In this document: one piece after another, positions 36,443 to 45,576 of the stretch
Position numbering within the stretch: position 1 is the first letter of the stretch
How the letters are laid out: the number at the start of each line of letters is the position of its first letter
Assembly: GCF_030285625.1 (NCBI RefSeq)
Contig: NZ_CP127294.1
Location: 1,002,001-1,066,000, forward strand
Reading direction: 5' to 3'
DNA: 64,000 bases
DNA from: Amycolatopsis sp. 2-15
GTDB lineage: Bacteria > Actinomycetota > Actinomycetes > Mycobacteriales > Pseudonocardiaceae
Program-made: the position numbers and the translations under genes
Notes under the pieces: model-generated
The model's input: only the letters and a program-made list of their open reading frames with translations
What the model was told of the DNA's origin: nothing
Databases searched by the model: none

Positions 36443-37524
36443 GTGGGCGTGCCCGGGTGGTTTTCGCGGGATCGAGCCGAGAACGAGCGGTTCGATCGCG
36501 CCCTGGACCCGTCGCCCGTGGAGCGCGACGGCGAGTTCGCCGACGAGCTGGCCGTGGTCGCCGCCCTGCGCTCGCTGGGCGAGGCGGGCGCGCCCGACGT
36601 CGAGACGCGCGAGCGCATCCGGGCGGAGATCGAGGGCCGGCTCGGCGACCCCGTCGTCCGGCAGCGCTGGAAGCCGCGGATGGCCGACCTGGTGGCGGCC
36701 GGCATCGCGCTCGTACTGGGGCTGGCCGGGCTGACGCTGCTGCTGTCGCGCAACGCCATGCCGGGCGACGCGCTGTACACCGTGAAGCGCGCGGGCGAGG
36801 AGACGTCGCTGGGGCTGACGTTCGGCGACGAGGCCAAGGCCCGCAAGCACCTGGAGTTCGCGGCCGGCCGCGTGAGCGAGCTGAGGCTGATGACGGACGC
36901 GTCGCCTTCGGCGTACCGGACGGCGCTCGGGGACTTCAGCAGCGATGTCCGCGCGGGCGTCACGGCGTTGACGGCCCTGGCGACGGGCGGCAGCGGGCGG
37001 ACGCAGCTGTCGGACCTCGAGACGTGGACGAAGGAGCAGGCCCGGCTGCTGGCGGCCGAGCAGCCGCGGATCCCGACGTCCGCGCGTGCGGACTTGAGCG
37101 GCGCCCGCGGGCTGCTCACGCGCGTGCAGCAGCGGACGTCGGCCCTCGTGTCGCGGCTGAACTGCTACGAGATCACCACGGGCAGCTCCGACGAGCTGGG
37201 CCTGCTTCCGGCGCGGGGCGCGTGCACGCAGCAGCCCACGCGGCCCGGGGCCTCGGCGCCGGCTTCTCCTCGGCCCCCGGCCCCACCCCGGCGCCGACCG
37301 AAAGCGGGGTGCCGCCGGCGACCGGGACGTCGTCCTCGCCGGACCTGGCCGTGTCCAGCACGCCGACGCCGACGTCCGGCGGCAGCGCCACCGCTCCTCC
37401 GCCGGTGTTCTCACCGCCGATCACCGCGCCGACGACGCCGCGGCTGCCGACGACCAGCCCGCCGCCGCCGTTGATCTCAATCCCGCCGCTGCTACCGGGC
37501 CTTCCGCCCATCGTCATCGGGTGA
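36443..37524 (+). pseudogene. rsbN: RsbN-like anti-sigma factor (DUF5667), apparent frameshift near its 3' end
   Basis: Lies 122 bases after the BldN-like gene, as rsbN does in Streptomyces. The N-terminal 70 residues would bind the sigma factor, followed by one membrane helix (MADLVAAGIALVLGLAGLTLLL) and the DUF5667 domain (MPGDALYTVKRAGEE). From about 37240 the strongly G/C3-biased frame changes by one base: the first frame runs into an Arg-rich nonsense tail, while the other continues as a Pro/Thr/Ser-rich tail ending IPPLLPGLPPIVIG. A one-base deletion near CCCGGGGCC is likely, real or sequencing error. Start GTG 36443 follows GGAG by seven bases. Confidence 0.75.
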
Positions 37525-37570
37525 TCGACGTACGCCCTCTCCGGTGGACGGGCATCGGAGCTCGGTCCGG

Positions 37571-38374
37571 TCAGTCGGCGGCGTGGGCGGTGCTGTCCAG
37601 CCAGTGCTGGGCGAGGTCGGTGTCGCCGTCGACGCTGACGTGGGTGGTTTCGCGATCGGAGAGAGGGGCCCGGCGGGTCAAGATCAGCAGCAGCGATTGG
37701 GCCGGGCCGGTCACCGTCACGTCGGCCTGCCGGGTTCCGGGCTGCCAGGTCGCGCCGTCCGGCTGCCGTTCGACGAACCAAGCGCCCGTGCCGTCCGCCG
37801 TGTCGGTGGCCCGCCACTGCAGGGTCTGCCCGGTGCCCCGGATCGCTTGAGCGGACTCGGGCCGCTGCATCTTCCACGTGGGCGAGGTGAGCATCGCGAG
37901 GTGGTTGCCGATGAGCGCGGCGGCGATGCCGGCGTCGACCTCGACCGGCCGGCCCGCCGCGATGGCCGCGTCGAAGCCGTGGACGACCGCCTCGTTCACC
38001 ATGCTGGACATCCAGAATCGCGTCCCGGATCGCCCGTCACCCGCGGCGTTGAACACCGGCGCGTCGAGCGCGTCATCGGAGCACGCGCTCGCCACCCGCT
38101 GCGCGGACTCCGACAGCCACGCCGGCCACTCGCGGGGATCGGCAGGCAGCACGGCCATCTCCGTGGGCAGCTGTGTGGGGTCGTTGATCCGCTGCTCGAT
38201 GATCTCCGCGACCCAGTTCTGAGTCTGGCCCAGGTGCGCGACCAGGTCGGTGACGGTCCACTTCGGGGCTGTTGCCACGGCGGCGTCGGGTCCGGCCGCG
38301 GCGGCCGCTTCCGCCAGCCGGCGGGTGTGTTCGACGATCGCGCGCCGAGCGGTTTCCGCGTTCAGTTCAGTCAT
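37571..38374 (-). CDS. Maleylpyruvate isomerase family (mycothiol-dependent DinB-fold) protein
   Basis: 267 residues: N-terminal DinB-like four-helix domain (PKWTVTDLVAHLGQTQNWV, with the metal-ligand His of VAHLG and a later VVHGFDAAIA) and a C-terminal SCP2-like domain. These enzymes use mycothiol as cofactor or thiol substrate in isomerase or transferase reactions; the substrate here is unknown. mshA at 56.1 kb shows that the cell makes mycothiol. Confidence 0.83.
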   Translation of the reverse strand: MTELNAETARRAIVEHTRRLAEAAAAAGPDAAVATAPKWTVTDLVAHLGQTQNWVAEIIEQRINDPTQLPTEMAVLPADPREWPAWLSESAQRVASACSDDALDAPVFNAAGDGRSGTRFWMSSMVNEAVVHGFDAAIAAGRPVEVDAGIAAALIGNHLAMLTSPTWKMQRPESAQAIRGTGQTLQWRATDTADGTGAWFVERQPDGATWQPGTRQADVTVTGPAQSLLLILTRRAPLSDRETTHVSVDGDTDLAQHWLDSTAHAAD

Positions 38375-38439
38375 GGGAGTGTCCTCGGTTTCCGGGTAGC
38401 CGGTGATCGTTCACTGGGCGCCCGCCCCCTGCGGGCACC

Positions 38440-38456
38440 TTCGACTACGCGTCGAA
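38440..38456. promoter_or_regulatory. TTCGAC-N5-GTCGAA palindrome
   Basis: A perfect 6-bp inverted repeat in the 278-base divergent region between the DinB-fold gene and the HAD phosphatase gene, 66 bases upstream of the former. Candidate operator; no regulator gene adjoins it. Confidence 0.35.
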
Positions 38457-38652
38457 CGACGATAGCCGGGATCGACAACCCGCATCACAATCTTCGGAAC
38501 GACGGATCCAGGTGATCACGCGGCGCTCCCGCAACCCCTGATCGAGGCCCTCACCACACCTGGAACGGGTGAGTCGCAGGGTCGCTACGCTGTGCGTCAG
38601 GACCCGGCCGTTCCCGGCCGCCGGGACGTGCCCGAACGTGGAGGCGGTGTGC

Positions 38653-39546
38653 GTGTCAGCTTGGCGTGGCAAGGATAAGAGTCAGGAACTCGAACGGCTC
38701 GCCACGATCGCGGGCGAGGCGTCGGCCGAGGCCGCCACCATCACCGCGAACGCCCAGCCCGCCGTGCCCCCGGCACCGCCGGACCTGACCGCGGCCGCGT
38801 TCTTCGACGTGGACAACACGATGATGATGGGCGCGTCGATCTTCTACTTCGCGCGCGGCCTCGCGGCGCGCAAGTTCTTCACGTCCGCCGACCTCGCCGG
38901 TTTCGTGTGGCAGCAGGTGAAGTTCCGCCTGGGCGGGCGCGAGAACAAGGAGGACATCAAGTCCCACCGCGAGCGCGCACTGTCCTTTGTGGCCGGTCGC
39001 ACCGTCGAGGAGCTCACGAGCATCAGCGAAGAGATCTACGACGAGCTCATGGCCGACAAGATCTGGTCCGGCACCCGCGCGCTGGCGCAGATGCACCTCG
39101 ACGCGGGCCAGCGCGTGTGGCTCGTGACCGCCACCCCCATCGAGCTCGCGGCGATCATCTCCCGGCGCCTGGGTCTCACGGGCGCTCTGGGCACCGTCGC
39201 GGAAACCAAGGACGGCGTCTACACCGGCCGCCTGATGGGTGACCTGCTCCACGGCCGCGCGAAGGCCCACGCCGTCCGCGCGCTCGCCTCCCGCGAAGGT
39301 CTGAACCTCAAACGCTGCACCGCGTACTCCGATTCGCAGAACGACGTGCCCATGTTGTCCGCTGTCGGCACCGCCGTGGCCATCAACCCGGACTCCGGCC
39401 TGCGCGACGTGGCCCGCGCCCGCGGCTGGGAAATCCGCGACTTCCGCACGGGCCGCAAGGCGGCGAAGATCGGCGTCCCGTCGGTCCTGGGCGCCGGCGC
39501 GCTCGCGGGCGCGGTCGCCGCCGGCATGGCTTACCGCCGCCGCTGA
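38653..39546 (+). CDS. HAD-IB phosphatase (SerB1-like)
   Basis: 297 residues. HAD motif [10 protein letters not shown] (nucleophile Asp, DxD), motif II LVTATP, motif [16 protein letters not shown]. The cap and length fit the HAD-IB group with Rv0505c (SerB1) and CicA. Possible substrates are phosphoserine or a lysophospholipid phosphate; linkage to an acyltransferase gene favours the lipid option. C-terminal hydrophobic stretch ([15 protein letters not shown]). Start GTG 38653 lies eight bases after GGAGG; the in-frame GTG 38647 is too close to it. Confidence 0.88.
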   Translation: MSAWRGKDKSQELERLATIAGEASAEAATITANAQPAVPPAPPDLTAAAFFDVDNTMMMGASIFYFARGLAARKFFTSADLAGFVWQQVKFRLGGRENKEDIKSHRERALSFVAGRTVEELTSISEEIYDELMADKIWSGTRALAQMHLDAGQRVWLVTATPIELAAIISRRLGLTGALGTVAETKDGVYTGRLMGDLLHGRAKAHAVRALASREGLNLKRCTAYSDSQNDVPMLSAVGTAVAINPDSGLRDVARARGWEIRDFRTGRKAAKIGVPSVLGAGALAGAVAAGMAYRRR

Positions 39547-39582
39547 CGTCGACGCCGGCGGCCTGAGCCGGCTTCAGCCGCC

Positions 39583-40602
39583 TCAGCCGCGGAAGATGTT
39601 CTTGCGCTGCGCGAGCCGGCGGTACAGGGCCTGCTGGATGGATTCCCGCACCTGGTCCGTCAGGGTGAACACGAGCATCGGGTCGTCGACGGCGTCCGGG
39701 GTGAAGTCGTCCGTGCGGATGGGCTCGCCGAACTCGATGGTCCACTTCGTGGGCAGCGGGACGGCGCCGAGGGCGCCCAGCAGCGGGAAGAACGGCGTGA
39801 CCGGGAAGTACGGCAGGCCGAGCACCCGCGCGAGCAGGCGGAGGTCGCCGAGTTTGGGGTAAGTCTCCTCCGCGCCGACGACGGACACGGGGATGATCGG
39901 CACGCCCGCGCGCATCGCGGCGGAGACGAAGCCGCCGCGGCCGAAGCGTTGCAGCTTGTAGCGCGCGGAGAACGGCTTGCCGATGCCCTTGAAGCCCTCC
40001 GGCCACACGCCGACGAGCTCGCCGCCGCTCAGCAGGCGCTCGGCGTCGGCGTTGCAGGCCAGCGTCTGGCCCGCCTTGCGCGCGAACGAGCCCACCAGCG
40101 GCATCTTGAACACCAGATCCGCGCCGAGGCCACGCAGGTGGCGCCCGCCCGTCTCGTCGTGGACGGCGACGGCGGTCATCAACGCGTCGAGCGGCAAGGT
40201 GCCCGAGTGGTTCGACACGAGCAGCGCGCCGCCGGTCGCCGGGAGGTTCTCGACGCCGAAAGTGTCGACGCGGAACCATTTCTCGTACAACGCGCGCAGC
40301 GGCGGCAGCACGAGGGTCTCGGTGAGCTCGGCGTCGAAGCCGAACTCGTCGACGGTGTAGTCGCCCGTCAGGCGGTTCCGCAGGAAAGCCAGCGCCGACC
40401 GCACGGACTCCGGCAAGGGTTCCGGCTCGGCGGGAGCCGGCGGGGCGGCCGGGAAAGCCACCACCGGCGCCTCCGAAGAAGGTTCCGAAGAAGGCGACGG
40501 CGGCGCGGCCGGCGGCGAAACCCGCCCCGGGCCGTGCAATGGGATCACCTGAGCCTCGGCTCCGTTCACGGTGTGCGCCTCACTTCCGGTCACGGGGCTC
40601 AT
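39583..40602 (-). CDS. Lysophospholipid acyltransferase family protein
   Basis: 339 residues. After a Pro/Ala-rich N-terminal 70 residues comes a PlsC-type domain: NHSGTLPLD (the H-x4-D catalytic dyad), a middle Arg/Phe region, and VWPEGFKG. The likely reaction is acylation of a glycerophosphate or glycolipid. ATG 40602 overlaps the SDR stop (ATGA). Matches Rv0502 in place and type; convergent with the HAD phosphatase. Confidence 0.88.
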   Translation of the reverse strand: MSPVTGSEAHTVNGAEAQVIPLHGPGRVSPPAAPPSPSSEPSSEAPVVAFPAAPPAPAEPEPLPESVRSALAFLRNRLTGDYTVDEFGFDAELTETLVLPPLRALYEKWFRVDTFGVENLPATGGALLVSNHSGTLPLDALMTAVAVHDETGGRHLRGLGADLVFKMPLVGSFARKAGQTLACNADAERLLSGGELVGVWPEGFKGIGKPFSARYKLQRFGRGGFVSAAMRAGVPIIPVSVVGAEETYPKLGDLRLLARVLGLPYFPVTPFFPLLGALGAVPLPTKWTIEFGEPIRTDDFTPDAVDDPMLVFTLTDQVRESIQQALYRRLAQRKNIFRG

Positions 40603-41645
40603 CGGCCGGCCTGCCCGGTCGCGGCGGCCACGAAGACCTTGCCGGCCAGCGAGGCCAGCCGGGCGCCGTCGAACACCGGGCGCAGGCCCCGGCCCGCGGT
40701 GTAGTCGTCGAACGCCTCGCGCGTGGTGAAGCGAGGCTGATAACCGAACTCCGTCTTGAGCTTCGTGATGTCCACGACCCGCCCGAAGTTCAGCAGGCGG
40801 ACCTGGTCGGCCGAGAAGTCGACCACGCGCGCGCCCCGCAGAACCTTGCCCACGGACGGCACGACGGCGCTCGGCATCGGCAGCCCAACGCGGCCCGCCC
40901 GGCGGATCGCCTGGGACAACCCGAGTACCCCGTCCGACGCGACGTTGAACACGCCCGGCTTGTCCTGCAGCACGGCCTGCTCCAGCACGCCCAGCGCGTC
41001 GGAGGCGTGCAGCAGCTGCAGGCGCGCGTCGTAACCGAAGACGGTGGGCACGACCGGCAGCGCGAAGTAACGCGAGAGCACCGTGTCGACCTCGGGCCCG
41101 ATGATGTTGGCGAAGCGCGCGAGCGTGACCGTGATGTCGGGCCGGCGGCGGGCGAGGCCGCGCACGTAGCCCTCCATCTCCACGGCGTCCTTCGCGTAGC
41201 CGCTGGACGACGCCGGGATCAGCTCCGAGTCCTCTGTGAACACGGCCTGCGAACGCGCCCCCGCGCCGTAGACGGCCGCGGTGGACTTGACCACGAGCTT
41301 GCGCACCTTCGGCGAGCTCTGACAGGCCGCCAGCAGCCGCATGGTGCCGATCACGTTCAGTTCCTTGACGGCGGAGCGGCGGCTCGGGCCGGCCGGGTGG
41401 GCCAGGCACGCCGTGTGCACCACCGTGTCGACGCCGGCGCTGCTGATGACCTTGGCGATCAGCGGGTTGCGGATGTCGGCGCGCACGAACTCCGCTTTGC
41501 CCATCCGCTGCAGCACATCCTTCGGGGGCGGCGCGGTGTCGACGCCGATCACGCGCTCGAAGGCGGAGTTGGTGCCGAGGCGGGCGAGGAGCTTCCCGCC
41601 CAGGTCTCCGGCGACCCCGGTGACGAGCACGACGTTCGACGGCAT
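40599..41645 (-). CDS. NAD-dependent epimerase/SDR family protein
   Basis: 348 residues of the extended SDR family: VTGVAGDLGGKLLARL (NAD-binding Gly-rich loop), VVHTACLAHPAG, KSTAAVYGAG and the active site Y-x3-K in SGYAKDAV. Equivalent in position to Rv0501 (galE2), but substrate specificity is not readable. Coupled to the acyltransferase at its 3' end. Confidence 0.88.
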   Translation of the reverse strand: MPSNVVLVTGVAGDLGGKLLARLGTNSAFERVIGVDTAPPPKDVLQRMGKAEFVRADIRNPLIAKVISSAGVDTVVHTACLAHPAGPSRRSAVKELNVIGTMRLLAACQSSPKVRKLVVKSTAAVYGAGARSQAVFTEDSELIPASSSGYAKDAVEMEGYVRGLARRRPDITVTLARFANIIGPEVDTVLSRYFALPVVPTVFGYDARLQLLHASDALGVLEQAVLQDKPGVFNVASDGVLGLSQAIRRAGRVGLPMPSAVVPSVGKVLRGARVVDFSADQVRLLNFGRVVDITKLKTEFGYQPRFTTREAFDDYTAGRGLRPVFDGARLASLAGKVFVAAATGQAGR

Positions 41646-41874
41646 GGGACTCCCTGTGCGGCTGGGCTGTTCGGCTGGGCGTGAGGGGGCGGACGATCAC
41701 CCGAAGTGCACGAGCCTGCACTCATTGAAGGCACTAGACGTATCGCGCCGACGCACCACCGATGTTACCGGCGCCAGGGGGTGCCCTGACCAGGTCTTAC
41801 TTCGTATTTACAACTCCACCCGGGAATTGCGGCTCACGCCTCACTCGATCGGGGGAGAAGGCCCACCACATGGA

Positions 41875-41905
41875 CGTGGCCCGTCCAGAGACTGGACGGG
41901 CCACG
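41875..41905 (-). terminator. Terminator hairpin after bS22
   Basis: Perfect 14-bp arms (41875-41888, 41892-41905) around a 3-base loop, 23 bases after the bS22 stop. Confidence 0.88.
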
Positions 41906-41927
41906 GCGCATCAGCTGTGGGGCTGGC

Positions 41928-42029
41928 TCACTTGCCGGCCTTACGACGCTGCACTCGCGTGCGGCGAAGCAACTTGCGGTGCTTCTTCTTGGACATGCGC
42001 TTGCGGCGCTTCTTGATCACGGAACCCAT
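41928..42029 (-). CDS. Small ribosomal protein bS22 (AURKAIP1/COX24 domain)
   Basis: A 33-residue, extremely basic protein: starts [19 protein letters not shown] and ends RVQRRKAGK. It is practically the mycobacterial bS22 (Rv0500B), seen in structures of mycobacterial ribosomes at the subunit interface. ATG 42029 has AGGAG eight bases before it. Flanked by hairpins on both sides, so it is transcribed alone. Easily missed because of its length. Confidence 0.95.
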   Translation of the reverse strand: MGSVIKKRRKRMSKKKHRKLLRRTRVQRRKAGK

Positions 42030-42135
42030 GGGCGCTCCTAAAGTTGTCGTCGGTCACGCTGCCCGGCGCAGCGTCCAACGGGTGGAGCGCACAGGCACGA
42101 GCGGTCTACCAGGTTACCCGCGTCCTGACGCGGGC

Positions 42136-42172
42136 CGGTCGGCGGGCATGGCTAGCGCATGCCCGGCGACCG
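42136..42172 (-). terminator. Hairpin after the excisionase-type HTH gene
   Basis: Inner 8-bp perfect stem (CGGGCATG 42143-42150 and CATGCCCG 42158-42165) extended by a 5-bp outer stem (42136-42140, 42168-42172). It separates the HTH gene from bS22. Confidence 0.75.
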
Positions 42173-42226
42173 CCCAGGCCCCGCCCCACCGCCGCCCTCA
42201 ACGGAGCGGCGTGCCGCACTGAGCTG

Positions 42227-42442
42227 CTATCCGACGTCGAAGTAGGCACCTTGCAGGTACTCGTGCACAGCCTTTTCGGGCACCCGGAACGACTTGCCCA
42301 CCCGCACAGCGGGGAGCTCGCCCGAGTGCACCAGCCGGTACACGGTCATCTTCGAGACCCGCATCAGCGTGGCCACCTCGGCGACTGTCAAAAACTGGAC
42401 CTGCCCTACCGCGGGCAAATCCTCCTTCTTGTTCGGCGACAT
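42227..42442 (-). CDS. Excisionase-type helix-turn-helix protein (Rv0500A-like)
   Basis: 71 residues, a single MerR/excisionase wHTH: FLTVAEVATLMRVSKMTVY, then wing GELPAVRVGKSFRVPEKAV. It lies between proC and bS22 exactly as Rv0500A does. A distant cousin of BldC in fold and size, and both occur in this window. Function unknown; the conserved link to bS22 hints at a housekeeping role rather than phage excision. ATG 42442 is preceded by a perfect CACGTG-centred palindrome. Confidence 0.9.
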   Translation of the reverse strand: MSPNKKEDLPAVGQVQFLTVAEVATLMRVSKMTVYRLVHSGELPAVRVGKSFRVPEKAVHEYLQGAYFDVG

Positions 42443-42457
42443 GATTACCGCGTCCTT

Positions 42458-42469
42458 CGACACGTGTCG
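42458..42469. promoter_or_regulatory. CGACACGTGTCG palindrome upstream of HTH gene
   Basis: A perfect 12-bp palindrome 16 bases before the ATG of the excisionase-type gene; a second CACGTG occurs about 45 bases further upstream. Candidate autoregulatory site. Confidence 0.4.
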
Positions 42470-42628
42470 CGCCACGAGGCTTCCCCACCTGTGGTATCGA
42501 CACGCACGTGCTCTTCCAGAGGGTAGCGGGACACGTGGGACTAGTGCGACGGCTGTCACCGGGATGGGCCCCTACCTGCGAGTTTTCGCCGCACGGATAA
42601 CCCACTCGGGTCCGGTTTGCCGGTTTTT

Positions 42629-43441
42629 TCAGTCTTCGTGGGCGCGGCCGAGCTCTTCCGAGCGGTCGCGCGCGGCCTCGATCGCGTCGAGCAGAGCCGC
42701 CCGGACGCCGTGCTTCTCGAGCTCGCGGATCGCGTTGATGGTGGTGCCGGCGGGCGAGGTGACGGCCTCGCGCAGCAGCACGGGGTGGTCCTTGCCCTCG
42801 GCGAGCATCTTCGCGGCACCCACGGCCGACTGGATGATCAGCTGCCCCGCGAGCGCGCGCGGGAGGCCGAGCAGGATGCCGGCGTCGATCATCGCCTCGA
42901 CCAGGTAGAAGAAGTAGGCCGGTCCGGAGCCTGAGAGGGCCGTGACGGCGTCCTGCTGCGATTCGGGTACCTCGACGACCTGGCCGACGTGCGAGAGCAG
43001 CTCGCGGACCGTGGCCAGGTGTTCGGCGGTGGCGTAGCGGCCGGGCGACATCGCGCTCATCGCCTCGCCGACCAGCATCGGCGTGTTCGGCATCACGCGG
43101 ACCACGGGCACCCCGTCGGCCAGGCGCCGCTCGTACAGCGCCGTCGGCAGCCCCGCGCACAGCGAGACGACCAGTGAGGACGCCCCGAGCAGCGGCGCCA
43201 GCTCCGCCAGCACCGGCTCGATGTCCTGCGGCTTCACGGCCACCACGAGCACGTCCGCGCGCTTGGCGGCGTCCTCCACCGTGGCCGCGCGCATACCCGG
43301 GTAGCGCTCCTCGAGCTCGCGGACGCGGCCCTCGTAGCGCTCGGTGAAGAGCAGGTCGCCGGGCGCGTGGCCCCCGTGCAACAGCCCCGACAGGAGGGCT
43401 TCGCCGATCTTTCCCGCGCCCAGCACCGCGATCACACTCAT
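42629..43441 (-). CDS. proC: Pyrroline-5-carboxylate reductase
   Basis: 270 residues. Last step of proline synthesis, NAD(P)H-dependent. N-terminal Rossmann motif VLGAGKIGEALLSGLL; C-terminal ALSGSGPAYFFYLVEAM and the AVTSPAGTT substrate loop. A standard length for the family. Equivalent to Rv0500. Confidence 0.97.
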   Translation of the reverse strand: MSVIAVLGAGKIGEALLSGLLHGGHAPGDLLFTERYEGRVRELEERYPGMRAATVEDAAKRADVLVVAVKPQDIEPVLAELAPLLGASSLVVSLCAGLPTALYERRLADGVPVVRVMPNTPMLVGEAMSAMSPGRYATAEHLATVRELLSHVGQVVEVPESQQDAVTALSGSGPAYFFYLVEAMIDAGILLGLPRALAGQLIIQSAVGAAKMLAEGKDHPVLLREAVTSPAGTTINAIRELEKHGVRAALLDAIEAARDRSEELGRAHED

Positions 43442-43465
43442 GCCACTGAGAGTGCCAAACGCGCG

Positions 43466-44296
43466 TCAGGCTCCTGGTGCCGGGGCGAGCGCGAGCTGGC
43501 GCGCCTGTGCGACGAGGCGGCCCTGGGAGTCGACCACCGTGGCGTCGGAGTCGAACCAGGCCTCGTGCACCGAACGCGATTCCACCAGGATGCGCAGCCA
43601 GCCGGGGGCCGGGCGCGTGCGCAGGAAGGCCGTCAGCTGCACCGTGGGCGCCCAGCCGATCCGGCCGAGGTTGGCCACCACCGGCGGATTGAGGTCGCCC
43701 GCCAGGAGTGCGAAGTAGACGTCGCCGATCCCGTCTCGCGGACGTACCCACAACTTCAGCCGCGGCGGGTCACCGGCGCGCCCGGCGAGGTACCCCGCCG
43801 TGGCCTGGTCCACACGGACCTCGCAGCTGGCGGAGAGGTTGAACACGCCCTCCGAGGTCTCGGCCCCCAGCGGCACGGCACCCGAAGGCGGTTCGGCCGG
43901 CAGCTGCGGCACGTCACTCCACTCCGGGCGGCGCATCGGGAGCCGCCCGGTCGTCACGCGCGCCTCCACGCAGCTTCGCCCGCGCTGCTCCAGCCGCACC
44001 CCGACCACCGACGCGCGGCGGCCGACCTTGCGGACGTCGGTGCGCAGCAGCACCGGCCCCAGCGCCGGTGCGTGCAGGAACTCGGCGCTGACCACCAGCG
44101 GTTCGGCCGTGGGTTCGCCGCGTTCGCCGAGCACGGCCGTGGCCGCCTTGGCGAGCAGGGCCAGGAGGAATCCGCCGTGCGGGTGGTTCGCGATCGCCCA
44201 TTCCGCTCTCAGCGTGGCCGTGAAGGTCCCGTCCCCGAGGGAGCGGACCGCGCTGGCCGTGTCGAAGGCCGTCGCCGTGTTTTCGGCCCGGCTCAC
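43466..44296 (-). CDS. Acyl-CoA thioesterase family protein (double hot-dog)
   Basis: 276 residues: N-terminal hot-dog domain (AEWAIANHPHGGFLLALLA, SAEFLHAPALGPVLLRTDV) and a C-terminal one (LKLWVRPRDG, VVDSQGRLVAQARQLALAP), like TesB-type thioesterases. Expected to hydrolyse acyl-CoA; substrate unknown. GTG start. Convergence is absent: same strand as proC, 24 bases upstream of it. Similar in place to Rv0499. Confidence 0.82.
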   Translation of the reverse strand: MSRAENTATAFDTASAVRSLGDGTFTATLRAEWAIANHPHGGFLLALLAKAATAVLGERGEPTAEPLVVSAEFLHAPALGPVLLRTDVRKVGRRASVVGVRLEQRGRSCVEARVTTGRLPMRRPEWSDVPQLPAEPPSGAVPLGAETSEGVFNLSASCEVRVDQATAGYLAGRAGDPPRLKLWVRPRDGIGDVYFALLAGDLNPPVVANLGRIGWAPTVQLTAFLRTRPAPGWLRILVESRSVHEAWFDSDATVVDSQGRLVAQARQLALAPAPGA

Positions 44297-44441
44297 GAAC
44301 GGCCGGCCACGGCGGTGCGTGTGGCGAAGAAAGTCAACGATCGCAACGAGTTCACGGTCGGCACTTTACGTGTCGATGAGCCGGAAGAGGGTGTCCCGGG
44401 GCACGGGACCGCCCGGACAGCCGATCATGCTAACGACCTGG

Positions 44442-45248
44442 TCACTGTCCGAGGTGCAAGCGGGCGAACAGCAGTGCCTCCGCGAGGGCGCGGGCCCGCT
44501 CCGCGGTGGTCACGGCGTGGCGCGTGTTGACCTCGAGCACGACCTGGCCGGTGAAACCGTCGCTGACCAGCTTTTCCAGCAGTTCGGCGCACGGCTGACC
44601 CCCGTGGCCCGGGATCAGGTGCTCGTCCTTGGGCACGCCGGTGCCGTCGGCGAGGTGGACGTGGCTCAGGCCCTCCCCCATCCGCTCGGCCAGCGCGAGC
44701 GCGTCCATCCGCGCGGCGGCGCTGTGGGAAAGATCAAGCGTGTAGTGCCGGAACCCGACGTCCGTGGGATCGATCGACGGCCGGAACGCCGACACCCGTG
44801 CGTTGCGCGACCCACCCGGCGGCCGCACCTTGAACATGTTCTCCACGGCGACCTCGATGCCGGACTTTTCCTCCAGCTCGTCCACGAGGTCCCCGAACGC
44901 GTCGCCGTAGCGCCGCTGCCACCGGAACGGCGGATGCACGACCACGGTCCGCGCCCCCAGCTGTTGCGCGGCCTCCACGGACTTCCGCAACCGGATCTCG
45001 GGATCCGGCGACCAGACCCGCTGCGTGATCAACAGCGACGGCGAGTGGATCGACAGGATGGGCACGTTCGTGCGCTTCGACCACCGGCGGACCGCCGCGA
45101 CGTCCTGGCTGATGGGGTCCGCCCACACCATGACCTCGACCCCGTCGTACCCGAGCTCCGCCGCGAGCTCGAACGCCGCCCCGGCCCGCAGGGGCCACAC
45201 CGACGCAGTGCTCAGGCCCACAGGTATCGGCTTCTCAGGCGCGCTCAC
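44442..45248 (-). CDS. Sugar phosphate isomerase/epimerase-like TIM barrel
   Basis: 268 residues of the AP-endonuclease-2 superfamily: VGLSTASVWPL, ELGYDGVEVMVW, VVVHPPFRW, VAVENMFKV (metal-ligand Glu), HVHLADGTG and LEVNTR (last metal-ligand Glu). Usually a divalent-metal isomerase or lyase on sugars. Equivalent to Rv0498. Start GTG 45248 with AGGA about eight bases upstream; the longer open frame is Arg/Pro-rich noise. Confidence 0.86.
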   Translation of the reverse strand: MSAPEKPIPVGLSTASVWPLRAGAAFELAAELGYDGVEVMVWADPISQDVAAVRRWSKRTNVPILSIHSPSLLITQRVWSPDPEIRLRKSVEAAQQLGARTVVVHPPFRWQRRYGDAFGDLVDELEEKSGIEVAVENMFKVRPPGGSRNARVSAFRPSIDPTDVGFRHYTLDLSHSAAARMDALALAERMGEGLSHVHLADGTGVPKDEHLIPGHGGQPCAELLEKLVSDGFTGQVVLEVNTRHAVTTAERARALAEALLFARLHLGQ

Positions 45249-45576
45249 GGGGACATCCTGCCTTGCCCGCGGTGGGCGCGGGCGGGTGGGAAGTGTCCGC
45301 GGTTGAAAGCAGGGCCTCGCGGGGCGACGTGCGTTGGGAGTGCACCCCGAAGCTGGATTGTGTTGACGGCAAGAAGGCTTCGGATCGGGGTGCCGGGGCG
45401 GGTCTGGGGGCAGGTTTCGTCGCGTGGGTGGGTGACGGTTGCGTGGGCGGGTGCGGCCTGGGTGCGGAGTGGAGTCGGTAGGCAGGTGCGGTTTCGTGGG
45501 GCCAAAGCGAGCCGAAACGCAAGAACTCCCGGCCCGCAACCAGCGAGACCGGGAGTTCCCGACAAACCCAAAACCC
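45249..45576. other. G-rich intergenic region
   Basis: 328 bases between the TIM-barrel start and the stop of the proline-rich membrane protein. The plus strand is strongly G-rich with many GGGTGG/GGGCGGG runs. I see no gene; the only clear structure is the hairpin at 45523-45558. It must hold the promoter of the TIM-barrel gene. Confidence 0.5.
45523..45558 (-). terminator. Hairpin after proline-rich membrane protein gene
   Basis: Perfect 10-bp arms (45523-45532, 45549-45558) with a 16-base loop, 19 bases after the stop codon. Confidence 0.65.

Noticed and set aside
42227..42442. Excisionase-type HTH gene as a sign of a prophage or integrative element
   Set aside because: No integrase, attachment repeat or phage gene nearby, and the gene keeps the mycobacterial Rv0500A position.
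45263..45481. A 72-codon plus-strand frame in the G-rich gap
   Set aside because: Gly/Val/Arg-rich, no ribosome site and no recognisable domain; composition follows the local G-richness.
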